Source: a bacterium (GTDB lineage Bacteria; Orphanbacterota; Orphanbacteria; Orphanbacterales; Orphanbacteraceae). Taken from it: a stretch of 64,000 nt of DNA. Made by a program: the position numbers and the translations under genes. Below the pieces are notes generated by a model, which was not told where the DNA came from, did no database searches, and saw only the letters and a program-made list of their open reading frames with translations. The stretch is taken from assembly GCA_025782575.1 (NCBI GenBank), contig JALGYY010000046.1, forward strand, positions 248,001-312,000, read 5' to 3'. Shown here piece after piece: positions 1 through 8,461 of the stretch (within the stretch, counting starts at the first letter, position 1; each line of letters starts with the position of its first letter).

Positions 1-2
1 GG

Positions 3-416
3 GGAGAAGGAATTCGCTGCGCTTGCGGCGCGCTCGATTGCCTGGAGCTCTATTGCTCCGCCGAGGGGATCAAGCGCTGGTATACACGGCGGACAGGCAA
101 CACTGATCCATCATCCCACAGGATTTTTGAAGCCGCCCGCAAGGGGGAGAAAGCGGCTCTGGAGGTGGTACAAGGGGCATCCCTTCTGCTTGGCCGTGCG
201 ATCGCGAGCCTCCAGAAAACATTGGATCCTGAGCGGATTCTTGTGAGCGGCGGACTCTCCCGTGAATGGGATCTTCTGGTCGGGCCAGCTGCCGAGGAGG
301 CGAAACGGGGCCTCTTTCGTGGAGTGGCAGAGCACTTTGATCTTCGGCCGGCTGCGCTCGGGACGGACGCAGGCCTTTACGGCGCCGCCGAACTTGCACT
401 TTCCTCGGTCTCCTGA
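3..416 (+). CDS. ROK family sugar kinase or regulator, C-terminal part
   Basis: The reading frame is open from the window edge to the TGA at 414-416, so the N-terminus lies outside. Near the start is a cysteine-rich CxCG...CLE motif (C-A-C-G-A-L-D-C-L-E), the zinc-binding signature of ROK (repressor, ORF, kinase) proteins. The end has the family's usual C-terminal pattern: a 'GLSREWDLLVGP' stretch followed by an 'AALGTDAGLYGAAELA' stretch, which matches the conserved GA(A)xLA end of ROK sugar kinases. ROK members are cytosolic glucokinases, N-acetylmannosamine kinases or sugar-responsive repressors. The ATP-binding and any DNA-binding part is missing, so kinase and repressor cannot be told apart. 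Confidence 0.8.
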   Translation, partial: GEGIRCACGALDCLELYCSAEGIKRWYTRRTGNTDPSSHRIFEAARKGEKAALEVVQGASLLLGRAIASLQKTLDPERILVSGGLSREWDLLVGPAAEEAKRGLFRGVAEHFDLRPAALGTDAGLYGAAELALSSVS

Positions 417-522
417 AGGGGCCTCGATCGGGGTATATTCCCCAAAATCTGTCCGAATTCAATACAGCGCCCTGTCTCAAGCCCCTCCGAATACCGCCGA
501 TCAGAAGAGTGAGGGGTTAGTC

Positions 523-1104
523 ATGCCGTCAGAACATACAAAACTGAGAGAACTCGAGCGACGATTCGCCCACATGAATCGTACCGAGTTAGGTGAGTCT
601 GTGATCTATAAGACTCGCTCCGGGCGGGAGCTGTTTCGTCTCGAAGGTCAGGGGACAAGGCTTCGCGTGCCTGTTTCTCTCGAAGTTCTGCAAAGCCTTT
701 TCGGTAACCTTCCGTTTGCGGTAGAGCCTTTCGGAGATAGTTGCGTCATTCCCCTCGGCCAGATTCGAGATGAGGTCCTGCTCTGGACATTGCTCGAAGC
801 AATCGGGGAGCAGACCGTGGATACACCGGATGAGATCAGGAAGCAGAACCCGATCGATGTGATTGAGCAGCAGATGAATCTCGTCCGGGAGGGACGGACG
901 ACTCCTCTGAAACGGGGCACGGGGGTAACCGAAAAATCGGAGATCGCCGGTGCCATGCGGCATCTTCCCGTACAGTTCATTGTCCGGGTGGTCGCTGTCG
1001 GTGTCGTCCTCATGCTCGCCGCGTTTCTCGCTCTATCCTATATCCTGGGTTCGAATGACATGAAGAGTGACAGGCAGATCCAGGTGGAAGAGCTCCTCCG
1101 CTAG
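523..1104 (+). CDS. Unknown protein with one C-terminal membrane segment
   Basis: I do not recognise the family. The frame is open further upstream, but the ATG at 523 fits best because the upstream part would run through the ROK gene in another frame. The 193-residue product has a polar, charged N-terminal body of about 145 residues. A single strongly hydrophobic segment follows at residues 150-175 (rich in V, L, A), and then a short charged tail of about 15 residues. No signal peptide precedes the body, so the likely topology is a cytoplasmic domain anchored by a C-terminal helix. The body contains a run similar to hydrophobic beta strands (LFRLEGQGTRLRVPVSLEVL) but no motif I can name. A C-rich intergenic stretch separates it from the next operon. 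Confidence 0.6.
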   Translation: MPSEHTKLRELERRFAHMNRTELGESVIYKTRSGRELFRLEGQGTRLRVPVSLEVLQSLFGNLPFAVEPFGDSCVIPLGQIRDEVLLWTLLEAIGEQTVDTPDEIRKQNPIDVIEQQMNLVREGRTTPLKRGTGVTEKSEIAGAMRHLPVQFIVRVVAVGVVLMLAAFLALSYILGSNDMKSDRQIQVEELLR

Positions 1105-1220
1105 CCCTGACCGTTCGACCCCTCTCGTTCCTGAATCCCGCTCTCTACAAACAAATCCCGCCACTCCCGTATGTCTCCCGATTAGCCCCGATTTACCCGC
1201 GCTTCACCCACCCGGTCCGG

Positions 1221-1249
1221 TTGACAGAAGGGAGGCAAAAACCTATTCT
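1221..1249 (+). promoter_or_regulatory. Sigma-70-type promoter for the meaB operon
   Basis: TTGACA at 1221-1226 and TATTCT at 1244-1249 are separated by 17 bp. The site lies 64 bp upstream of the meaB start. The preceding 1105-1220 is C-rich and shows nothing else I can name. Confidence 0.7.
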
Positions 1250-1312
1250 TATCCAAGACAGGACTGACCTAAATCTTGATTCCATTTCCTCTTAGCGGGA
1301 CTTGAGTCTCTA

Positions 1313-2275
1313 TTGCACACTGATGGCGTCCAGTTGGCGGATGGGTTGATGGGGGGGGACCGCGTGGCGCTCGCCCGGGCCATGACGCTTGTCGAAAACG
1401 GGAGTCCCGGCGCCGCCGACCTTCTTGACCGTGTATATCCCAGAACCGGGCATGCTTACCGGATCGGGATTACCGGCCCACCGGGTGCCGGCAAGAGCAC
1501 ACTTGTCAGCCGACTCGTCGGGGAACTATGGAAGGGAGGCAGCAAGGTCGGTGTCGTCGCTGTCGATCCATCGAGTCCATTCACGAGAGGGGCTCTGCTT
1601 GGGGACCGCGTCCGCTTTCAGGATCTGCCCGATAATTCGGATGTCTTTGTACGAAGCATGGCATCACGCGGGAGTTCGGGCGGGCTGGCGTTCAAGACCG
1701 GCGAGGTCTGCGACCTTCTGGACGCCGCCGGAATGGACACCGTAATCGTGGAGACTGTAGGCGTCGGTCAATCGGAACTCGATGTCGCTGCAGCCGTACA
1801 CACGACGATTGTCGTGCTCGTTCCTGAATCGGGTGACGAGGTGCAGGCGATGAAGGCCGGTCTCATGGAAATTGGCGATCTGTTCGTCGTTAACAAGTCG
1901 GATCGGCTGGGGGCGGAACGGATGGCGCGGGGGATCGAAGATATGCTTCGGCTCAGCCCGGCCAGGCACGACTGGATCCCGACTGTGGTTCTGCTCTCGG
2001 CGCTTCGTGGCGATCGCTTTCCTGAACTGCTGGAAGCGATCGAAAGTCATCGATCTCATCTGGAGGAGTCGGGCGACCTGGCGGAACTGAAAACGGAAAC
2101 GGCCCGGTCTCGGATACGGGATCTCATCGACGCCTGTATCCGGCAGCAATTCTGGGCAACCGACGGGGTGAACGAGCAGTTGGATAAGGCGCTCGAACTG
2201 ATTGCCGCGGGCGGATCATCCCCCTACAGTGCCGCCGATGAAATCATTAAGAAGTTCACTGGTGGGAGAGGATAA
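1313..2275 (+). CDS. meaB: Methylmalonyl-CoA mutase-associated GTPase MeaB/ArgK
   Basis: G3E-family P-loop GTPase that guards and reloads the B12 cofactor of methylmalonyl-CoA mutase. The Walker A motif GPPGAGKS is at residues 55-62. The family motif DPSSPFTRGALLGDR follows at about 87-101, and 'ETVGVGQSE' and the guanine-specificity motif NKSD are also present. The length of 320 residues is normal. The TTG at 1313 gives the expected N-terminal helix, and an in-frame ATG lies about 12 codons later. It is the first gene of the operon and ends 3 bp before the mutase large subunit, which is the usual partner arrangement. The protein is cytosolic. Function is well supported; only the exact start is uncertain. 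Confidence 0.93.
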   Translation: MHTDGVQLADGLMGGDRVALARAMTLVENGSPGAADLLDRVYPRTGHAYRIGITGPPGAGKSTLVSRLVGELWKGGSKVGVVAVDPSSPFTRGALLGDRVRFQDLPDNSDVFVRSMASRGSSGGLAFKTGEVCDLLDAAGMDTVIVETVGVGQSELDVAAAVHTTIVVLVPESGDEVQAMKAGLMEIGDLFVVNKSDRLGAERMARGIEDMLRLSPARHDWIPTVVLLSALRGDRFPELLEAIESHRSHLEESGDLAELKTETARSRIRDLIDACIRQQFWATDGVNEQLDKALELIAAGGSSPYSAADEIIKKFTGGRG

Positions 2276-2278
2276 CCC

Positions 2279-3877
2279 ATGAGCAAAATGAATAAGCGGC
2301 GGGAGGAGCAAGAGCGATATCGCACACTCTCCGATATCCCCGTCGATCGCCTTTATGGGCCGGAGAAACCGGATGAGAAGATCGGGATCCCTGGATCCTA
2401 TCCGTTCACCCGCGGAATTCATGAAACGATGTACCGGAGCCGTCTCTGGACCATGCGTCAGTTCGCCGGTTTCGGCACTCCGGAAGATACGAACGCTCGA
2501 TTCCGCTATCTGCTTCAAAAAGGGCAGACCGGTCTCTCTACGGCGTTCGACATGCCCACACTGATGGGGTATGACTCCGACGATCCGATCTCCCTCGGCG
2601 AGGTGGGTGTCGAGGGTGTGGCGGTCGACACGATCGAAGATATGGAGACGCTGTTCGCCGGTATTCCACTCGATCAGGTTTCGACTTCCATGACGATCAA
2701 CGGTCCGGCGATTCTGCTGCTTGCCATGTACATCGTGGCGGCAGAGCGGCAGGGCGTCCCTCCTGAAAAACTTCGCGGCACGCTTCAAAACGATATTTTG
2801 AAAGAATACATCGCCCAGAAAGAGTGGGTCTTTCCCCCCCGGCCTTCCATGCGAGTCATCACAGACATGCTCGCCTACTGTACGGAACACATGCCGCTCT
2901 GGAATACGATTTCGATCAGCGGCTATCACATAAGGGAAGCAGGCTCCACCGCCGTTCAGGAACTGGCGTTCACCCTCGCCGACGGATTTGCATACGTGGA
3001 AGCGGGTATTGAGGCCGGTCTCGATGTCGATGACTTCGCACCCCGGCTGTCATTCTTCTGGAACGCCCACAACGATTTCTTCGAAGAGATCGCCAAGTAT
3101 CGCGCGGCCCGCAGAATCTGGGCGAAGAGAATGAAGAACGTGTACGGCGCAAAGAAAGAACGGAGCTGGATGGTCCGGTTCCACACGCAGACAGCCGGCT
3201 GTACACTCACCGCTCAGCAGCCGGAAATCAACATCGCCCGTGTGGCCTATCAGGCTCTTGCCGCCGTTCTCGGCGGTACTCAGTCGCTTCATACTAATTC
3301 CATGGACGAGGCTCTAGCGCTTCCCTCGGAAAAAGCGGCGAAGATCGCACTTCGTACGCAGCAGGTAGTTGCTCATGAGACCGGTGTGACCAACACGGTC
3401 GACCCGCTTGGCGGATCCTATTTTTTAGAGTCGCTCACCGATCGCATGGAGGAAGAGGCGGAACGCTACTTCCGGGAGATTGATGAACGGGGGGGCGTGA
3501 TTGCGGCGATCGAAGAGGGCTATTTCCAGAAGGAAATCGCCGATTCAGCTTATCAGTATCAACGGGAAGTGGAGAAGGAAGAGCGGATTGTCGTGGGAGT
3601 AAACGCCTACAAAGAAGACGAGAAGATCGAGATCGACCTTCTGCATATCGATCGGGAGAAGCAGACAGATCAGTTGAAGCGGTTGCAGTCGTTTCGGGCA
3701 CGGCGAAACAATGACGAAGTCGACCAGGCCCTGGCCGCCATTCGAAAGGCATCGGAAACCGGAGAGAATCTGATGCCTCCGATTCTGGACGCGACCCGCA
3801 AGGGGGCTACCCTCGGCGAAATGGTAAACGTCATGCGCGGAGTATTCGGCACGTACCGAGAACCGGCCGTGTTTTAG
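2279..3877 (+). CDS. Methylmalonyl-CoA mutase, large (catalytic TIM-barrel) subunit
   Basis: Converts (R)-methylmalonyl-CoA to succinyl-CoA, or a close acyl-CoA analogue, with adenosylcobalamin bound by the separate small subunit. The 532-residue product covers only the N-terminal substrate-binding barrel. Visible family signatures are '[21 protein letters not shown]' near residue 42, '[14 protein letters not shown]', '[17 protein letters not shown]', '[18 protein letters not shown]' and '[12 protein letters not shown]'-like text (here '[17 protein letters not shown]'). It sits between meaB and the B12-binding subunit in one operon. The split-subunit form is common in bacteria and archaea. 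Isobutyryl-CoA or ethylmalonyl-CoA mutases share the fold, so substrate is inferred from the meaB and beta-oxidation context. Confidence 0.93.
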   Translation: MSKMNKRREEQERYRTLSDIPVDRLYGPEKPDEKIGIPGSYPFTRGIHETMYRSRLWTMRQFAGFGTPEDTNARFRYLLQKGQTGLSTAFDMPTLMGYDSDDPISLGEVGVEGVAVDTIEDMETLFAGIPLDQVSTSMTINGPAILLLAMYIVAAERQGVPPEKLRGTLQNDILKEYIAQKEWVFPPRPSMRVITDMLAYCTEHMPLWNTISISGYHIREAGSTAVQELAFTLADGFAYVEAGIEAGLDVDDFAPRLSFFWNAHNDFFEEIAKYRAARRIWAKRMKNVYGAKKERSWMVRFHTQTAGCTLTAQQPEINIARVAYQALAAVLGGTQSLHTNSMDEALALPSEKAAKIALRTQQVVAHETGVTNTVDPLGGSYFLESLTDRMEEEAERYFREIDERGGVIAAIEEGYFQKEIADSAYQYQREVEKEERIVVGVNAYKEDEKIEIDLLHIDREKQTDQLKRLQSFRARRNNDEVDQALAAIRKASETGENLMPPILDATRKGATLGEMVNVMRGVFGTYREPAVF

Positions 3878-3904
3878 CTCCACTCTTTTATGAGGAAGTG
3901 AAAG

Positions 3905-4312
3905 ATGGACAATCCGATTCGCGTTCTTGTCGGAAAGGTCGGGCTTGACGGTCACGATCGTGGAGTAAAAGTCGTGGCAAGTGCACTCCGTGATGCGGGG
4001 ATGGAGGTCATCTACAGCGGGCTTCACCAGACTCCGGAAAACGTGGTGCGCGCCGCCATTGAGGAAGATGTGGATGTCGTGGCCATCAGCATTCTGTCAG
4101 GGGCGCACATGACGCTCTTTCCGCGGATTCTCGAACTGTTGAACGGAAAAGGGCGAGATGACGTGCTTTTGTGTGGGGGAGGGATCATCCCGGAGAAAGA
4201 CCGTGAGGAGTTGATGAAGCTCGGCGTCGGTAATCTTTTCGGACCGGGAACTCCTACGACCGAAATCGTTGCCTATCTGGAGAAGGAGATCGCCGCTCGT
4301 CGTGGGAAATAG
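3905..4312 (+). CDS. Methylmalonyl-CoA mutase, small B12-binding subunit
   Basis: A 135-residue stand-alone cobalamin-binding domain. Its DxHxxG motif (D-G-H-D-R-G, residues about 16-21) supplies the lower axial histidine to cobalt. The typical continuation '[19 protein letters not shown]', '[10 protein letters not shown]' and 'GGGIIPEKD' are also present. It completes the mutase with the gene 27 bp upstream and follows a good ribosome-binding site (GAGGAAGTG before ATG 3905). Length and motif order match the C-terminal domain or small subunit of methylmalonyl-CoA mutases. Confidence 0.93.
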   Translation: MDNPIRVLVGKVGLDGHDRGVKVVASALRDAGMEVIYSGLHQTPENVVRAAIEEDVDVVAISILSGAHMTLFPRILELLNGKGRDDVLLCGGGIIPEKDREELMKLGVGNLFGPGTPTTEIVAYLEKEIAARRGK

Positions 4313-4324
4313 GTTTGCTCTCAG

Positions 4325-5206
4325 ATGACCGGCATGATGCACACTCTCCGGCTCGGAGAGACGGAGATCATCTCCCTTCATGCCGGCGATCTCTGGTATG
4401 ACGGTGGAGCCACGTTCGGAGCCGTACCTCGCCCGATCTGGGAGCGCCTGCTACCACCTGATGATCGGAATCGGGTCCGGTTGTCTCTTCGGCCTGTACT
4501 GATCAGGCATCGCGGGCATACGGTCCTGGTGGACAGCGGGTTCGGGAGCCACCAGCATGAACGGCTCCGTCAGATCTATTCACTGGAAGGTGATGGGTCG
4601 CTCCGGCGTGCTCTCTCTCGCGTTTCCACGGATCCCGGCTCGGTGGATACCGTTCTATTCAGCCATCTGCATGTCGATCATGCGGGGGGAGCGGTGGAGC
4701 GCCACGAAGGTGAACTTGTTCCCGCCCTTCCCGCTGCGCGATTCGTAGTCCAGCAGGGGGAGTGGGAGAGCGCTTCCAATCTGAATTCGCTGACACGCGC
4801 AGGCTATATGCCGCGCGATCTGAAAGTACTTGAAAGTTCGGGACGGCTCGAACGGATCGAAGGAGATACGGAAGTCATACCCGGCATCAGGCTCGTCCCC
4901 GCGGGCGGGCATACGCCCTGGCATCAGGTGGTCCTTGTGGAGACGGAAGAAGGAACCGTACTCCTTCCGGGAGATCTCGCGCCGACCACAATACATTTGC
5001 GCCTTCCCTATATAACGGCGCTCGATCTGAACAGGCTCGAGACGTTTCGCCAGAAATCATACTGGCTGGACCGCGCCGCTAGGGAAGGCTGGTATGTTGT
5101 TCTCTATCATGAACCGGGTGTTCCGATCGGCAGACTCGTCGAGCGTGCCACAGGCCGCTACGACTGGGAGCCGGCGGGACAACAGGTTGAGGAGGTTGGG
5201 CCATGA
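4325..5206 (+). CDS. Metallo-beta-lactamase-fold hydrolase
   Basis: A 293-residue MBL-fold protein with the zinc motif HLHVDHAGG (HxHxDH), a later 'AGGHTPWHQ' histidine, the bridging aspartate in 'LLPGDLAP', and a terminal 'YHEPG' histidine. No signal peptide is present, so it is probably a cytosolic hydrolase of thioesters, lactones or similar compounds. It lies 12 bp after the mutase small subunit and overlaps the thiolase start by 4 bp (GCCATGA). It is therefore co-translated with acyl-CoA genes and may cleave an intermediate of that pathway; substrate is inference only. Alternative ATG starts lie 3-4 codons downstream. Confidence 0.82.
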   Translation: MTGMMHTLRLGETEIISLHAGDLWYDGGATFGAVPRPIWERLLPPDDRNRVRLSLRPVLIRHRGHTVLVDSGFGSHQHERLRQIYSLEGDGSLRRALSRVSTDPGSVDTVLFSHLHVDHAGGAVERHEGELVPALPAARFVVQQGEWESASNLNSLTRAGYMPRDLKVLESSGRLERIEGDTEVIPGIRLVPAGGHTPWHQVVLVETEEGTVLLPGDLAPTTIHLRLPYITALDLNRLETFRQKSYWLDRAAREGWYVVLYHEPGVPIGRLVERATGRYDWEPAGQQVEEVGP

Positions 5207-6393
5207 ACGCCGATCGGAATGCCGTCATCGTCAGCGCGGTGCGGACGCCCATTGGCGAGTACTTGAAGTCGCTCGCCGGTTTCCCCGCCACCAGGCTGGG
5301 TGCTCTCGTGGTGAAAGAAGCGGTGAAACGAGCCGGTATTGCGGCGGAGGTGGTCGATGAGGTGATTCTGGGAAACGTCGTCTCCTCCGGAGGGGGGCAG
5401 GCACCCGCTCGACAGGCGGCGATTCACGGAGGAATTCCTCCTGAAAGGGGAGCGCTCACAATTAACAAGGTGTGCGGTTCGGGGATGAAAGCCGTTCAAC
5501 TCGCGGCACAGGGAATTCTCGTCGGTGATGTCGACACCGTCATTGCTGGAGGTATGGAGAGCATGTCGAACGTGCCCTACTACCTCAAGAAAGCGCGCAC
5601 GGGATACCGGATGGGAAACGGTACGATTGTGGACGGCATGATTCACGACGGTTTGTGGGATTCGTTCGGCGACTATCACATGGGTGTGGCTGCGGAGCTG
5701 ACGGCAAGAAAATCGGATATCAGCAGGGAGGCCCAGGATCGTTTCGCCGCTGAGAGCCACGCCAAAGCAGCGGCGGCAACAGAAGGAGGGGCATTCCAGG
5801 ACGAGATAGTTCCGGTCGAAATCCCTCAGCGAAAAGGTGATCCGATCCTCTTCGATCGAGACGAGAGAATCCGCAAAGACACGTCGGCCGAGTCCCTCGG
5901 AAGACTACGGCCGGCGTTCCAGAAAGACGGAACGGTCACCGCCGGAAATGCCCCTGGTCTGAACGATGGCGCATGCGCCATCGTCGTCATGTCCGAGGCG
6001 AAAGCCCGCGATCTGGGAGTCAAGCCGCTCGCGAGGATCACAGGATGGGCGATCGGCGGAGCGCCCCCGGAGGATGTATTCTACGCACCGATCGATGCGG
6101 TGAACAAGATCATGGCGAAAACGGGCCGCGTAATCGGCGATTACGATCTCATCGAGATCAACGAAGCTTTCAGTGTTCAGGTACTGGCTGACGGCAAGGA
6201 ACTCGGCTGGGACTGGGAACGGGTAAATGTGAACGGCGGCGCCGTTGCTCTCGGACACCCGATCGGGGCGAGCGGCGCGCGTATTCTGACCACTCTCATC
6301 TATGCGATGAGGAACCGCGGTAAATCCACCGGCCTCGCTGCCATCTGTCTCGGCGGCGGGAACGCGGTCGCCCTCAGCGTGGAGGCGATGTAA
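5203..6393 (+). CDS. Acetyl-CoA C-acetyltransferase (thiolase)
   Basis: Thiolase of 396 residues that cleaves or forms 3-ketoacyl-CoA. The nucleophilic cysteine is C91 in '[14 protein letters not shown]', the catalytic histidine is H352 in '[13 protein letters not shown]', and the second active-site cysteine is in '[12 protein letters not shown]' near residue 382. The last motif usually reads CxGGGxG followed by a small residue, so the N-A replacement is slightly atypical. The protein is cytosolic. It lies between an MBL hydrolase (4-bp overlap) and 3-hydroxybutyryl-CoA dehydrogenase (5-bp gap), which indicates a short-chain acyl-CoA pathway. Direction, beta-oxidation or synthesis, cannot be decided from sequence. 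Confidence 0.95.
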   Translation: MNADRNAVIVSAVRTPIGEYLKSLAGFPATRLGALVVKEAVKRAGIAAEVVDEVILGNVVSSGGGQAPARQAAIHGGIPPERGALTINKVCGSGMKAVQLAAQGILVGDVDTVIAGGMESMSNVPYYLKKARTGYRMGNGTIVDGMIHDGLWDSFGDYHMGVAAELTARKSDISREAQDRFAAESHAKAAAATEGGAFQDEIVPVEIPQRKGDPILFDRDERIRKDTSAESLGRLRPAFQKDGTVTAGNAPGLNDGACAIVVMSEAKARDLGVKPLARITGWAIGGAPPEDVFYAPIDAVNKIMAKTGRVIGDYDLIEINEAFSVQVLADGKELGWDWERVNVNGGAVALGHPIGASGARILTTLIYAMRNRGKSTGLAAICLGGGNAVALSVEAM

Positions 6394-6398
6394 CGATC

Positions 6399-7256
6399 AT
6401 GACAGCCAGTAACAAGAGAGTAGCCGTAGTCGGTGCCGGTACGATGGGCTCCGGAATTGCTCAAGTTTTCGGCCAGAGCGGTTGGGAGGTCGATCTCGTC
6501 GATGTGGATGAGGGGGCTCTGGAACGGGGATTCGGACGCCTGCAGAAGAGTGTCTCGAAGCTCGCCACCAAGGGTGTGATCGATCCGGAGCAGGTCGATT
6601 CGATCGTCGGCCGAATCCATAAAGTAAACCGCCTGGAAAATATGCAGGAGCCGTCCCTGGTAATCGAGGCGGTGCCTGAGAATTTCGAGCTGAAAGTAAA
6701 GATTTTTCAGGCTGTGGATGATCTCGTTCCGGCCGACAGCATTATCGCCTCGAATACTTCGTCGATTTCAGTCACGGAAATAGGTGCGGCGACGAATCGG
6801 CCTGACAATGTAATTGGTATGCACTTCATGAACCCTGTGCCGATCATGAAGCTCGTAGAGGTCATCCGCGGCGTAGCGACGAGTGACAAGACGTTTTCCA
6901 GGGTCGAATCCATCACCAAGGAACTCGGCAAGGTCCCGGTGGAGGTGCAGGACTACCCGGGATTCGTTTCCAACCGAATCCTGATGCCGATGATTAACGA
7001 GGCGATCTACGTGCTGATGGAGGGCGTGGCGAACGCGGACGACATCGACAAGGTTCTCAAGCTCGGAATGAACCACCCCATGGGACCGCTCTCTCTGGCC
7101 GATTTTATCGGGTTGGACGTATGCCTGGCGATTATGGAGGTGCTCTATAGTGGATTCTCCGATCCCAAGTACCGTCCGTGCCCTTTGCTTCGTAAAATGG
7201 TAAACGCCGGTTATCTGGGCAGGAAAAGCGGAAGAGGATTCTTCAGCTACGAATAG
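6399..7256 (+). CDS. 3-hydroxybutyryl-CoA dehydrogenase
   Basis: NAD(P)-dependent 3-hydroxyacyl-CoA dehydrogenase of 285 residues, the usual single-function length. The Rossmann motif is 'GAGTMGSGIAQVF' (residues about 11-23), the catalytic pair is in 'SNTSSISV' and 'GMHFMNPVPIMKLVE' (H and E), and the C-terminal domain has 'NHPMGPLSLADFIGLDVC'. It catalyses (S)-3-hydroxyacyl-CoA to 3-oxoacyl-CoA, the step before thiolase. It sits directly behind the thiolase and before acyl-CoA dehydrogenase. No enoyl-CoA hydratase is in this cluster, so that step must be encoded elsewhere. Confidence 0.95.
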   Translation: MTASNKRVAVVGAGTMGSGIAQVFGQSGWEVDLVDVDEGALERGFGRLQKSVSKLATKGVIDPEQVDSIVGRIHKVNRLENMQEPSLVIEAVPENFELKVKIFQAVDDLVPADSIIASNTSSISVTEIGAATNRPDNVIGMHFMNPVPIMKLVEVIRGVATSDKTFSRVESITKELGKVPVEVQDYPGFVSNRILMPMINEAIYVLMEGVANADDIDKVLKLGMNHPMGPLSLADFIGLDVCLAIMEVLYSGFSDPKYRPCPLLRKMVNAGYLGRKSGRGFFSYE

Positions 7257-7295
7257 ACAAGCGGCGCCGCGTGCGCGGGAGCAAGGATTACAGCA

Positions 7296-8438
7296 ATGCA
7301 CTTTCAATTGAATGATGAACAGAACATGGTGCGCGATATGGTGCGCCAGTTTGCCGAGAAGCAACTGGCTCCTACGGCGAATGAGCGGGATGCAAAAGAA
7401 GAACCGGCGCTGGAGCAGATGAAGGCGGTTGCCGAGCTCGGCATTCTCGGAATGACGATCCCCGAAGAGTATGGCGGCCTCCCGCTCGACGATATTTCCG
7501 AGGCGATCGTGATCGAGGAGTTCTCCCGCGTGGACGCTTCGTTCGGAGTGTTCGTCGCTGTTCATACCGGACTATGTGCGACGTGCGTCGTAATACACGG
7601 CACGGACTCTCAGAAGAAGAAGTATCTCCCCCTTCTGGCGACTGGTGAAAAATTCGGGGCGTACTCGCTTTCCGAAGCGGGGGCCGGGTCCGATCCGAGC
7701 GCCCTTCGGTGTGTTGCCGAGAAGAAAGGCGACAAGTATCTGGTGACGGGCGAGAAAATGTGGGTGACCAACGGCCAGATCGCGGATATTTATATCGTGA
7801 TGGCGAAGACCGATCCCGATGCCCCGGGGGGAAAGGGCATTTCCGCTTTCATTGTCGAAAAAGATTTCCCCGGATTTACGGTGGGGAAGAAAGAGGAAAA
7901 GCTCGGTATCCGGTCGAGTGATACGGTTACACTCGTTCTTGAAAACTGTGAGGTGCCGGCTGAAAATCTGATCTGGGAGGAAGGGCGCGGGATGCCTGTC
8001 GCGTTCGGTGCTCTTGATCGAAGCCGGATCGGGATTGCGGCGCAGGCTGTGGGGATCGCCCAGGGAGCGCTGGAAGTGGCGCTCAAGTTCGCCCAGGAGC
8101 GCGAGCAGTTCGGTGTTCCCATTATCCGTCACCAGACGATCGGGAACTATCTGGCCGATATGTCTACTCGAACAGAGGCGGCGCGGCTTCTGACTTACAA
8201 GGCTGCATACATGAAAGAACAAGGCGTGAAGCATACGCTTGAATCCGCTCAGGCGAAGTTGTTCGCCGGTGATACTGCGGTCTGGGTGGCTGACAAAGCA
8301 GTGCAGATTCTCGGCGGTTACGGCTATACAAGAGAGTTTGCCGCAGAGCGATTCTACAGGGATGCCAAGATCACTCAGATCTATGAGGGTACAAACGAGA
8401 TTCAGAGGCTCGTTATCGCCCGGGCTCTCCAGTCGTAG
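7296..8438 (+). CDS. Acyl-CoA dehydrogenase
   Basis: FAD-dependent short/medium-chain acyl-CoA dehydrogenase of 380 residues. It shows the FAD/substrate motifs 'YSLSEAGAGSDPSALR' and 'KMWVTNGQIADIYIV'. A C-terminal 'QILGGYGYTREFAAER' is followed by 'QIYEGTNEIQRLVIAR', which carries the catalytic glutamate (about E364). It oxidises acyl-CoA to 2-enoyl-CoA and passes electrons to electron-transfer flavoprotein, which is not in the window. The start ATG is preceded by an AAGGA sequence. It is the last metabolic gene of the meaB operon; uvrA begins 24 bp later and may be co-transcribed. Confidence 0.95.
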   Translation: MHFQLNDEQNMVRDMVRQFAEKQLAPTANERDAKEEPALEQMKAVAELGILGMTIPEEYGGLPLDDISEAIVIEEFSRVDASFGVFVAVHTGLCATCVVIHGTDSQKKKYLPLLATGEKFGAYSLSEAGAGSDPSALRCVAEKKGDKYLVTGEKMWVTNGQIADIYIVMAKTDPDAPGGKGISAFIVEKDFPGFTVGKKEEKLGIRSSDTVTLVLENCEVPAENLIWEEGRGMPVAFGALDRSRIGIAAQAVGIAQGALEVALKFAQEREQFGVPIIRHQTIGNYLADMSTRTEAARLLTYKAAYMKEQGVKHTLESAQAKLFAGDTAVWVADKAVQILGGYGYTREFAAERFYRDAKITQIYEGTNEIQRLVIARALQS

Positions 8439-8461
8439 CAACTCGCTGCAAGGAGTTTTGA

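Noticed and set aside
1250-1312. Cobalamin riboswitch ahead of the mutase operon
   Set aside because: The leader after the promoter is only about 55 nt and has no B12-box-like sequence, too short for the structure.
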